This document shows positions 17,629 through 24,733 of a DNA stretch of 64,000 nucleotides, piece by piece. The notes beneath the pieces were generated by a model. The model was not told the origin of the DNA and did no database searches. It saw only the letters and a program-made list of their open reading frames with translations. The stretch spans positions 1 through 64,000 of the forward strand of contig JAUSID010000072.1 of NCBI GenBank assembly GCA_030648295.1. Direction: 5' to 3'. Origin of the DNA: Opitutaceae bacterium. Its GTDB lineage: Bacteria > Verrucomicrobiota > Verrucomicrobiia > Opitutales > Opitutaceae. The position numbers and the translations under genes are program-made. Position 1 is the stretch's first letter, and every line of letters begins with the position of its first letter.

Positions 17629-18420
17629 ATGACGCCCAACGTGATGACCGATGCTCGTGCCGATTCGCCGGCGATTGAAGTCGAGCACCTGCGCTGCGCC
17701 TACGGTTCCGACATCGTGTTGAACGACGTCTCGTTCACGATCGCGCGGGGGGAAATATTTTTCGTGATCGGGGGCTCGGGCTGCGGCAAGAGCACGCTGC
17801 TGCGCCACATGGTGGGGCTGAACATGCCCACGCACGGCTCGGTGCGGTTTTCCGGCCAGGCCTTCACGCACGCCGATCTCGCGACCCGCCGCGCGATGCT
17901 GAAAACGTTCGGGATGCTGTTCCAGGGCGGCGCACTGTGGACGTCGCTCACATTGCGGCAGAACGTCGCGCTGCCGCTGGAGGAATACACCACGCTGGGC
18001 CGCCGCGAAATCGATGAGATTGCCGCGCTCAAACTCGCGCAAGTCGGCCTCGCGGGCTTCGAGGATTATTTTCCCGCCGAAATCAGCGGCGGCATGAAGA
18101 AGCGCGCCGGGCTGGCGCGCGCCCTCGCCCTCGATCCCGAGATCGTTTTTTTCGACGAGCCGTCGGCGGGCCTGGATCCGGTCACGTCGCGGAAGCTCGA
18201 CGAGCTCATCCTCGAGATCCGCCATACGTTTGGGACCACGATCGTCGTGGTGTCGCATGAACTCGCGTCGATCTTCCAGATCGCCGATCGCGTGATCATG
18301 CTCGACCGCGGCGAGAAGGGCATCATCGCCGAGGGCCGGCCGCGTGAACTCGCCTTGCACAGCCGCGATCCGCGCGTGGCCGAGTTCCTCACCCGCGGTG
18401 ACGTGGTGAAGCCCGCCTGA
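17629..18420 (+). CDS. mlaF: MlaF-family lipid ABC transporter ATP-binding protein
   Basis: A 263-residue ABC ATPase. Walker A GGSGCGKST lies at residues 48-56, the signature reads ISGGMKKRAGLARALALDP (with GGM, as in MlaF), Walker B is VFFDEPSAGLDP, and the H-loop lies in VVSHE. ATG at 17629 has GAGGAC about 9 nt upstream. It starts 13 nt after the permease gene and is followed 136 nt later by the MCE protein. It powers the MlaE permease. Confidence 0.94.
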   Translation: MTPNVMTDARADSPAIEVEHLRCAYGSDIVLNDVSFTIARGEIFFVIGGSGCGKSTLLRHMVGLNMPTHGSVRFSGQAFTHADLATRRAMLKTFGMLFQGGALWTSLTLRQNVALPLEEYTTLGRREIDEIAALKLAQVGLAGFEDYFPAEISGGMKKRAGLARALALDPEIVFFDEPSAGLDPVTSRKLDELILEIRHTFGTTIVVVSHELASIFQIADRVIMLDRGEKGIIAEGRPRELALHSRDPRVAEFLTRGDVVKPA

Positions 18421-18556
18421 AACCCATGTTTTCCATTGCGAGCCACGCCCCGACCGCCGAGCCTTGCCGCCCGGTTTCCGAACCGCCGTCACTGGCCTTG
18501 GGATACATGGCCCCGTGGCGGGTGGCGCGGTTCGCGCGAACCGCACAGAAAATCCC

Positions 18557-19558
18557 GTGAAAACGAAGATCAGTCCAACCGTCGTGGGCGCGTTCGTCAT
18601 CGGCGCGTTCGCGCTGCTGATCGTCGCGCTGCTGACCTTTGGCGGAGTCAACCTGTTCGACAAACCGCAGCGGTTCATCGTCTTTTTCGACGAATCGATC
18701 CATGGCCTCGACCTCGGCTCGCCGGTCAAGCTTCGCGGCGTGCGGGTGGGGCGTGTCGTCGCGCTCAACGTTCGCTACGATGACCGCTCCAATCGCTCGG
18801 TCGTCGCGGTGGTGTGCGAGCTGAGCAAGGACGTGGTGACGGACAACAAGGGCGCCGTGCTCGATGTCAGCAGCCGGGCCGAGTTGCAGACGCTGGTCGA
18901 TCGCGGGCTGCGCGCGCGACTTCAGGTGCTCGGCCTCGCGACCGGCCTGCTCTACGTCGAACTCGATTTGTTCGACCCGAGGGAGTACCCCGTCGACCCC
19001 AAGCAAACGGATTTGCGCTACGTCGTCGTACCGTACGTGCCATCGGCAATCGTCGAATTCCAAGCCAGCGCCACCGAGATCCTTTCCAAGCTGAAGCGGG
19101 TCGATTTCGAGGGCATCACGCGGGGGCTGGCCGCACTGGTGACCGACGCGCGCAAGCAACTCGAAGGCGTGGATCTGAAGGGGTTGACCGAGCAGTGGAA
19201 AAAAACCGGCGTACAGGTGGAGACCTTGGCCAGCAGTCCCGACTTCAAGCAGACCTTCGAGAATGTGAATGCGGCGGTGGCGGACGTGCGTGCCGCCGTG
19301 GCGAAGCTCGATGCGCGGATCGAACCGACCAGCAAGGAACTCTCAGATACGCTGGCAGAGGCGAAGAAGACCATCGAGGCATTCAACGCCACGGCCACCG
19401 CGGCGCAGGCGTTTATCTCGACCCATTCCGGCCTCGGGCTCGAGGTCGTCGAAACGCTGGAACATCTGAATGAAGCCGCCGATGCGGTGAAACGCCTCGC
19501 GGATTTCCTCGAGCGCAATCCCAACGCGCTCATCACCGGTCGCAAACGTCCGCAATGA
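18557..19558 (+). CDS. mlaD: MlaD/MCE-family periplasmic lipid-binding protein
   Basis: A 333-residue MCE protein: an N-terminal anchor helix (VVGAFVIGAFALLIVALLTF), one MCE domain containing the conserved GLDLGSPVKLRGVRVGRV motif, and then a long helical tail (about residues 190-330) rich in alanine, leucine and glutamate. The tail fits the coiled tunnel-forming helices of MCE hexamers. The GTG at 18557 is chosen because the anchor helix begins directly after it. The frame is open upstream to 18464, but that part is unlike protein. It hands lipids between the outer membrane and the permease. Its stop overlaps the next gene by ATGA. Confidence 0.92.
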   Translation: MKTKISPTVVGAFVIGAFALLIVALLTFGGVNLFDKPQRFIVFFDESIHGLDLGSPVKLRGVRVGRVVALNVRYDDRSNRSVVAVVCELSKDVVTDNKGAVLDVSSRAELQTLVDRGLRARLQVLGLATGLLYVELDLFDPREYPVDPKQTDLRYVVVPYVPSAIVEFQASATEILSKLKRVDFEGITRGLAALVTDARKQLEGVDLKGLTEQWKKTGVQVETLASSPDFKQTFENVNAAVADVRAAVAKLDARIEPTSKELSDTLAEAKKTIEAFNATATAAQAFISTHSGLGLEVVETLEHLNEAADAVKRLADFLERNPNALITGRKRPQ

Positions 19559-20256
19559 GCGGCGACGAATCCACCCGGCCACAAAACGCGATCACGCTTA
19601 TGACTCGATCCAGAGATCCCGATGCGGCGCAGCGTTCCGTGCTCTCGGTTGCGGCTGCGCTTCCCTGGGCCCTGTCCTCTGTCGCCTGTCTTCTGCTCCT
19701 GGCGGGGTGCTCGATTCCGCTTCCGCAGGCGGAAGCGGATCCCACGCGATTTTATGTTCTGTCGACGACCGGCGCCGGCACGGCTCCGGCGCCCGCCGGC
19801 CCCGTCGTGCATCTGCGGCAGGTGGAAGTGGCGAGTTACCTCGATGCGCGGCCAATGATTGTCCGCCGCGGCGAGAACGAAATCGGGCTCCGCGAGTTCG
19901 CGCGCTGGGGGGAGCCGCTGGATTTGGGTGTCGGCCGCGTGCTGCGCGAGGAGTTGCTGGCGCGCGGCGCCACTGGAGCCGTGCTCGCGTCCGGGTTGCG
20001 GACGGCGGGCCTGCGTTACGATTACGAATTGGGCGTGCGCGTGCTGTCTTGCGAAGGTGGGGCGGACGGTTCGGTGCTGTTCCGCGCGGTGTGGGAGCTG
20101 AACTCGTCCGGAACGAAACCCGAACCGGTGGCGCGCGGCGATTATCGCGCCGCCAATCTGCGCTGGGATGGCAAGACCGAGTCGTCGCTTGCCGCCCAGC
20201 TAAGCCAGGCCGTCAGCGGCCTGGCGGCTGAGATCTCGGCCGCGTTGAAAAAGTGA
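19555..20256 (+). CDS. ABC-type transport auxiliary lipoprotein (PqiC-like)
   Basis: A 233-residue lipoprotein with a type II signal peptide and lipobox LLAGC (cysteine near residue 51), then a PqiC/ABC_trans_aux-like domain (PTRFYVLS start and the FARWGEPLDLGVGRVLREEL segment). Such proteins accompany MCE transporters and are thought to contact the outer membrane. The ATG at 19555 overlaps the mlaD stop. A second ATG at 19600 would give a tidier signal peptide. It is the last gene of the operon. Confidence 0.85.
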   Translation: MSGDESTRPQNAITLMTRSRDPDAAQRSVLSVAAALPWALSSVACLLLLAGCSIPLPQAEADPTRFYVLSTTGAGTAPAPAGPVVHLRQVEVASYLDARPMIVRRGENEIGLREFARWGEPLDLGVGRVLREELLARGATGAVLASGLRTAGLRYDYELGVRVLSCEGGADGSVLFRAVWELNSSGTKPEPVARGDYRAANLRWDGKTESSLAAQLSQAVSGLAAEISAALKK

Positions 20257-20272
20257 CGAAGCAGCGCCGCTC

Positions 20273-20302
20273 GTAGCAGCGGAGGTAACGACGCTGGCGG
20301 TC
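20273..20302. repeat. GTAGCAGC-family repeat fragment in a convergent gap
   Basis: GTAGCAGCGGAGGTAACG followed by ACGCTGGCGGT resembles the left arm of the larger element at 26942-27014. It lies in the 106-bp gap between the convergent lipoprotein and dapL genes. An imperfect hairpin (GCGAAAAGC with GCTTTCCGC, near 20318-20340) follows and may end transcription. Confidence 0.55.
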
Positions 20303-20362
20303 CGGGAATGTGATGCCGCGAAAAGCTCACGCTTTCCGCTACCGGACTCACCCCGTGCCGGG

Positions 20363-21586
20363 CTACTTCAGCGCTTGCGCGATTCGCTGCAGCGCGGTCT
20401 CCACATTCTCGCGCGAATTGAAGGCGCTGATCCGGACGTGGCCTTCGCCGCATTTGCCGAAGCCGGCGCCCGGTGTGCACACGACCTGCGCCTGATTAAG
20501 CAGCAGATCGAAAAACTCCCACGAATCGCGGCCGGTGTTCACCCAGATATATGGTGCGTTGTCGCCGCCGATGCACTTGAACCCAAGCTTTGTCATCGCC
20601 TCGCGGATGAGCCTGGCGTTGGCGAGATAGAAATCGATTAGCGCCCGGGTCTGCTGTTTGCCGGCATCGGTGTAAATCGCGGCGGCGGCCTTCTGGATCG
20701 GATACGCCACGCCGTTGAATTTCGTCGTGTGGCGGCGGGTCCACAGCGCGTGCAGCGAGTGCGCGTTCCCCGCGGCGTCATAGCCCATGAGCGACTTCGG
20801 CACGACCGTGTAGGCGCACCGCGTGCCGGTGAAACCGGCGGTCTTGGAAAAACTCCGGAACTCGATTGCGACCTCGCGCGCGCCTTCGATTTCATAGATC
20901 GAATGCGGGATCTCGGGATTGCGGATGTACGCCTCGTAGGCCGAATCGAAAAGTACCACCGCGTGATTCTTCTTCGCGTAGCGCACCCACTCGGTCAGTT
21001 GCGCCTTCGTGGCCACTGCCCCGGTCGGATTGTTGGGAAAACACAGGTAAATCAGGTCGGCGGCGGCGTTCGGGACCCCGGGGACGTACCCGTTTTCCGG
21101 CGTGCTCTCGAGGTAGGTGATGCCCTGGTAGCGGCCGTCGACGTTTGCTCCCGTCCGGCCGGCCATGACGTTCGTGTCAACATAGACCGGATACACCGGG
21201 TCGGGAATGGCGAGCCGGATGTCCGCGGCGAAGATTTCCTGGATATTGCCGCAGTCGCACTTCGAGCCGTCGGAGACGAAGATTTCGTCGGCCTGGATGG
21301 CGCAGCCGCGCGCGGTGTAGTCATGCTGCGCAATGGCCTCGCGCAGGAACGCGTAACCCTGCTCGGGTCCGTAGCCCTTGAACGTTTCGCGGCGCGCCAT
21401 CTCGTCCGCGCCGGCGTGCAGCGCCTCCACACAGACCGGCGGCAGCGGCTCCGTCACGTCGCCAATTCCAAGCCGGATCACCGGTTTGGTCGGATTGGCG
21501 GCCACGTAGCTGGACACGCGCCTGGCGATGTCGCTGAAAAGGTAGGACGCCTTGAGCTTGGTGAAGTTCTCGTTGATGCGGATCAT
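20363..21586 (-). CDS. dapL: LL-diaminopimelate aminotransferase
   Basis: A 407-residue class I/II PLP aminotransferase of the DapL type. It converts tetrahydrodipicolinate directly to LL-diaminopimelate for lysine and peptidoglycan. Visible marks are [52 protein letters not shown] and the PLP lysine in [16 protein letters not shown] at 21586 begins [11 protein letters not shown], the standard start of the family. No Shine-Dalgarno sequence precedes it. Instead the 5' leader is a pyrimidine-rich repeat tract. DapL is usual in Verrucomicrobiota, Chlamydiae and plants. Confidence 0.95.
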   Translation of the reverse strand: MIRINENFTKLKASYLFSDIARRVSSYVAANPTKPVIRLGIGDVTEPLPPVCVEALHAGADEMARRETFKGYGPEQGYAFLREAIAQHDYTARGCAIQADEIFVSDGSKCDCGNIQEIFAADIRLAIPDPVYPVYVDTNVMAGRTGANVDGRYQGITYLESTPENGYVPGVPNAAADLIYLCFPNNPTGAVATKAQLTEWVRYAKKNHAVVLFDSAYEAYIRNPEIPHSIYEIEGAREVAIEFRSFSKTAGFTGTRCAYTVVPKSLMGYDAAGNAHSLHALWTRRHTTKFNGVAYPIQKAAAAIYTDAGKQQTRALIDFYLANARLIREAMTKLGFKCIGGDNAPYIWVNTGRDSWEFFDLLLNQAQVVCTPGAGFGKCGEGHVRISAFNSRENVETALQRIAQALK

Positions 21587-21587
21587 G

Positions 21588-21640
21588 GGAAAAAGGACCA
21601 AGGGACTAAGGGACCAAGGGAGCAAAGGACAAGAAACCAA
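21588..21640. repeat. GGGACYAA-type degenerate repeat tract, leader of dapL
   Basis: About six degenerate 8-bp units of the form GGGACTAA/GGGACCAA on the plus strand, ending 2 nt from the dapL start. On the dapL coding strand this is a pyrimidine-rich CTTAGTCC/CTTGGTCC leader. It faces an inverted copy at 21756-21815. Confidence 0.75.
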
Positions 21641-21755
21641 TGCACGGCGCATTGCCGGTGAAAATTCAGGGATAACGTCGGGCTTGAACGAGCGACGGAG
21701 GCGCGATTCGCTCGACATCGTCAGCTTCGCCCTTGGGCTACCATGTGCAATGTCT

Positions 21756-21815
21756 GGTCTTGGTCCCTTAGTCCCTTAGTCCCTTGGTCTCTTGGTCTCG
21801 TGGTCCCTCTCTCTG
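21756..21815. repeat. TTAGTCCC-type degenerate repeat tract, leader of panC
   Basis: About seven degenerate 8-bp units (CTTAGTCC, CTTGGTCT) directly upstream of panC. It is the inverted counterpart of 21588-21640, with roughly 115 bp of unique DNA between them. That unique DNA must hold the divergent dapL and panC promoters. No convincing ribosome-binding site lies between the tract and the start codon. Confidence 0.75.
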
Positions 21816-21821
21816 CACTCC

Positions 21822-22664
21822 ATGCAAACAATCGAGTCTGTGCGCGAAATGCGGTCGGTGGCCGCGCAATACAAACAAGCGGGCCAGACCATCGCTCTTG
21901 TTCCGACCAACGGGGCACTGCATGCGGGGCACGCGGCCTTGATTACGCTGGCGCAAACCCGCGCGGCGATCACGGTCGTGTCGACCTTCGCCAACCCGAT
22001 TGCGTTCGGACCGAGCGAAAGTTTCGCCACCTATCCGCGCACTCCCGATGCCGATGCACGGCTGTGCGAGGAGTTGAAGGTGGGCGTGGTTTTCACGCCG
22101 TCGGTCGAGGAGATGTTTCCCCGTGGTTACTCGACCTACGTGCTCGAGGAAAATGTCAGCAAGCCGTTGTGCGGGCCATCGCGACCGAGCCATTTTCGGG
22201 GCGTGACCACCGGCATGACGAAACTGCTGAACATCATCCGGCCCGAGGTGGTCGTGATGGGCCAGCGGGATGCGCAGCAGGCGGCGGTCGTTCGCAAGAT
22301 GATCGCCGACTTGTGTTTCGGCGCCGAGGTCGTGGTGGCCCCCATCGTGCGCGACAGTGACGGGTTGGTCATCGCGGTGCGAAACCAGCACCTCTCGGCG
22401 CTGCAGCGCCAGGAGGCACTGTCGATTTATGCGGCGCTCCAGCGCGCGACGGAAATGGCGAAGCAAGGTGTGCGCAGCCCTGACCGCATCATCGCCGAAG
22501 TGACGCACCTGCTCGGCCAACGCCGGCGCATCCGCGTCATCTACGTGTCGATGGTCGACCAAAACACGATGGAGCCGATGCGCGAGGTGGTTCCCGGCCG
22601 CACCTTGCTCGCCATCGCCGCGTGGGTGGACGAGGTCCGGCTGATCGACAACGTACTCCTGTAG
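21822..22664 (+). CDS. panC: Pantoate-beta-alanine ligase
   Basis: A 280-residue pantothenate synthetase, which joins pantoate and beta-alanine with ATP. The HIGH-type motif is GALHAGH (residues 31-37). The pantoate-binding region FRGVTTGMTKLLNIIRPE and MGQRDAQQAAVVRKM fit PanC. The usual KMSKS-like MSSRN reads IAVRN here, so one ATP-loop motif is altered. ATG at 21822 (MQTIESVREMR) matches the family start. The stop codon TAG is the first triplet of a 37-bp palindromic repeat. It supplies pantoate-derived vitamin B5 together with panE at 27.3 kb. Confidence 0.92.
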   Translation: MQTIESVREMRSVAAQYKQAGQTIALVPTNGALHAGHAALITLAQTRAAITVVSTFANPIAFGPSESFATYPRTPDADARLCEELKVGVVFTPSVEEMFPRGYSTYVLEENVSKPLCGPSRPSHFRGVTTGMTKLLNIIRPEVVVMGQRDAQQAAVVRKMIADLCFGAEVVVAPIVRDSDGLVIAVRNQHLSALQRQEALSIYAALQRATEMAKQGVRSPDRIIAEVTHLLGQRRRIRVIYVSMVDQNTMEPMREVVPGRTLLAIAAWVDEVRLIDNVLL

Positions 22665-22698
22665 GTTTTCGCAGGTTTTCGCTGCTGCGAAAACCTAG
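22662..22698. repeat. Stop-codon-abutting palindromic element, copy 1 (after panC)
   Basis: A 37-bp element beginning with the panC stop codon TAG. It contains GGTTTTCGC, then a GGTTTTCGC-TGCT-GCGAAAACC stem-loop (9-bp stem, 4-nt loop). The reverse complement of the same 37 bp closes the opposing gene at 22818-22855. It may act as a bidirectional terminator, although no T-run follows. Confidence 0.85.
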
Positions 22699-22817
22699 AA
22701 TCCAAACCGCGTAACATTGGCCAGTGCCCGCTGGCTTTAATCGGAACGTCAGGAGTTTTCGCGCGCGGGTCTGCGGCTGACAGCCAGGGATTATTGCACG
22801 GACTGCACTCCGTTACT

Positions 22818-22855
22818 CTAGGTTTTCGCAGCAGCGAAAACCTGCGAAAACCTAA
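22818..22855. repeat. Stop-codon-abutting palindromic element, copy 2 (after the DeoR gene)
   Basis: Inverted copy of 22662-22698. On the minus strand it begins with the TAG stop of the DeoR-family gene and continues with the same double GGTTTTCGC and the TGCT-loop hairpin. The two copies enclose 119 bp in which nothing else is recognised. Confidence 0.85.
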
Positions 22856-23607
22856 GCCAGGATCACTTCGAGGGCTTTGCCCCGCAGTGTCGCAATTAGT
22901 TCGGGCGGGGCTTTGGCGTCGGTCACTATCATGTCCACGGGCTCGAAATCGGTCAGGAAAAAGGTGGAGCGCCGGCCGAACTTCGAATGGTCGAGGCAGA
23001 AGATGACTTTCGCCGCGCCGCCCATCATCGCGCGCTGAATGTCGACCAGCAGCGCATGTGAATTATAGATCCCGTTCTCGACAATTCCACTGCCACTGAG
23101 CACCGCAACGTCGGCATGCATCCGCGCGAACGTCTCGACCGCTGGCGGTCCGACCATCGTTCCGAGCCGCGGATAAATAATGCCGCCGGACAGGTGCACT
23201 TCGTGCCGCATCGAAGCCGAAAACAGATTCGCCACCGGGAGCGAGTTGGTGATCACCTGCGCGACGGCGTCGTCCAAGTGTTTCGCCACGTGGAAACATG
23301 TGCTGCCACTATCGATGATTACCGTTTCGCCCGGCTTGATTAGTGCCGCACACGCCCGACCGATCGCCTGTTTTTCGGCCGCATGGTGGGTGTCGCGAAC
23401 ACTGAAAACGTATTCATCCGACTTCGGTTGGAGCATCCGCGCGCCGCCATGTGTCCGCCGAATCGTTCCAGATTCTTCCAAAGCGGCGATATCGCGCCGC
23501 ACACTGGATACCGAGGCCCCAACATGGCTTGCAAGTTCTTCCAGTGAAGCGAATTCAGCCTTGATTAGGTAGGATTTAATCTTCGCTTGGCGCTCTTCGG
23601 GCTGCAT
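22852..23607 (-). CDS. DeoR-family transcriptional regulator, possible rhamnose regulator
   Basis: A 251-residue DeoR repressor. The N-terminal winged helix-turn-helix (ASLEELASHVGASVSSVRRD, then GTIRRTHGGA) is followed by the DeoRC sugar-phosphate sensor domain (IDSGSTCFHVAKHL, VLSGSGIVENG, FCLDHSKFGR). ATG at 23607 (MQPEERQAKIKSYL) matches the family start. The frame is open to 23664. It is divergent from a class II aldolase gene with the rhamnulose-phosphate aldolase fusion beyond it. In Bacillus subtilis a DeoR-family repressor (RhaR) controls the fused rhaEW gene, so the same role is plausible. That is inference from neighbourhood. Confidence 0.85.
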   Translation of the reverse strand: MQPEERQAKIKSYLIKAEFASLEELASHVGASVSSVRRDIAALEESGTIRRTHGGARMLQPKSDEYVFSVRDTHHAAEKQAIGRACAALIKPGETVIIDSGSTCFHVAKHLDDAVAQVITNSLPVANLFSASMRHEVHLSGGIIYPRLGTMVGPPAVETFARMHADVAVLSGSGIVENGIYNSHALLVDIQRAMMGGAAKVIFCLDHSKFGRRSTFFLTDFEPVDMIVTDAKAPPELIATLRGKALEVILA

Positions 23608-23700
23608 GATTCTGGCTGGATGTTTGATAGTAAATGGAATGTTCTGCAACGAAAATGTTGACATGATGGAAGATTTTCAGCGTCGATGGGCGCCTTTCCG

Positions 23701-24480
23701 ATGAGTCTCCGCCTCGATTCCAAATCGCCCGACGCGCTCACGCGGCTGCTGAGTCTGTCGCATGAGCTCGGCCGGGAAGAGCGCAAGCTGGCGATCCTCG
23801 GGGAGGGGAACACGTCGGCACGTGCGAGCGACAAGACTTTTCTGGTGAAGGCGAGCGGGTCGAATTTGGGGACGCTGTCGCCGCTCGGAGTCACGGAATG
23901 CCGGGCGGCGGATTTGCTCGCGCTGCTCGAACGAAAAGCGATGTCGGACGTCGCAATCGACGAAGCGCTTTTTGCGGCGCGGGTGAACGGCGAGGCGAAG
24001 AAGCCATCGGTCGAGGCCATCTTTCACGCGTATCTGCTCACACTCCCGGGCGTGAACTTCATCGGCCACACGCATCCGGTCACGGTGAACCAGCTGTTGT
24101 GCACGCGGCACGCGCGGACGTTCGCCCGCCGCCGGATTTTTCCCGACGAAGTCGTGTGCTGCGGGGGCGAGAGCGTGTTCGTTCCCTACACCGATCCCGG
24201 ACTGAAGCTTGCGCAGGCCATCCGCAGCGCCGTCGTCGGCTTCATCAAGCGGGCGTCACGGCCGCCACGCGTGATCCTGTTGGAAAACCACGGTCTCATT
24301 GCGCTCGGCGCGACGCCCGAATCAGTGCTTGCGACGACGTTGATGGCGGCGAAAGCGGCGGAAATTTTCGCCGGCGCGGTCGCGGTGAGCGGCAAACCGC
24401 GTTTCCTGACCACCGCCCAAGTCGCGCGGATCGCCGGCCGCCCCGACGAGCACTACCGGCAGAAGGCGCTCGAATTATGA
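23701..24480 (+). CDS. Class II aldolase/adducin family protein
   Basis: A 259-residue class II aldolase-type protein (L-fuculose-phosphate aldolase fold). Zinc ligands are visible in FIGHTHPVTVNQ and the later LLENHGLIALG, and the phosphate-binding LGEGNTSA stretch lies near the N-terminus. Such enzymes cleave sugar phosphates or act as epimerases. The neighbourhood (DeoR regulator, rhamnulose-phosphate aldolase fusion) suggests a role with deoxy sugars, but the substrate cannot be read. An in-frame ATG at 23686 is an equally possible start. Directly after the TGA stop comes a long repeat tract (24481-24731), which separates it from the next gene on the same strand. Confidence 0.82.
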   Translation: MSLRLDSKSPDALTRLLSLSHELGREERKLAILGEGNTSARASDKTFLVKASGSNLGTLSPLGVTECRAADLLALLERKAMSDVAIDEALFAARVNGEAKKPSVEAIFHAYLLTLPGVNFIGHTHPVTVNQLLCTRHARTFARRRIFPDEVVCCGGESVFVPYTDPGLKLAQAIRSAVVGFIKRASRPPRVILLENHGLIALGATPESVLATTLMAAKAAEIFAGAVAVSGKPRFLTTAQVARIAGRPDEHYRQKALEL

Positions 24481-24731
24481 AGGGACTAAGGGACCAAAGG
24501 ACCAAGGGACCAAGGGACTAAGGGACTCCGGACCACTGACCACTGACCACGGACCACTGACCACGGACCACCGACCACCGACCACCGACCACCGACCACC
24601 GACCACCGACCACCGACCGCTGACGCATTGTACCCTCACTCACTCCCTCACTCCCTCACTCCCTCAGTCCCTTGGACTCTTAGTCTCTTAGTCTCTTAGT
24701 CCTTTAGTCTTTTAGTCCCTTCGTCCCTTTC
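24481..24731. repeat. Composite degenerate repeat tract between the two aldolase genes
   Basis: The whole 253-bp intergenic space is repeat. First come GGGACTAA/GGGACCAA units directly after the stop codon. Then about a dozen 7-bp GACCACC/GACCACT units, then CTCACTCC units, and last TTAGTCTC/TTAGTCCC units ending 2 nt before the next start codon. The first and last blocks are reverse complements, so a transcript could fold into a long imperfect hairpin. No ribosome-binding site is visible for the downstream gene. Confidence 0.85.
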
Positions 24732-24733
24732 CT

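Noticed and set aside
24540-24620. 7-bp GACCACC units considered as a CRISPR array
   Set aside because: Units are contiguous and degenerate with no spacers of 30 or more bp and no cas genes.
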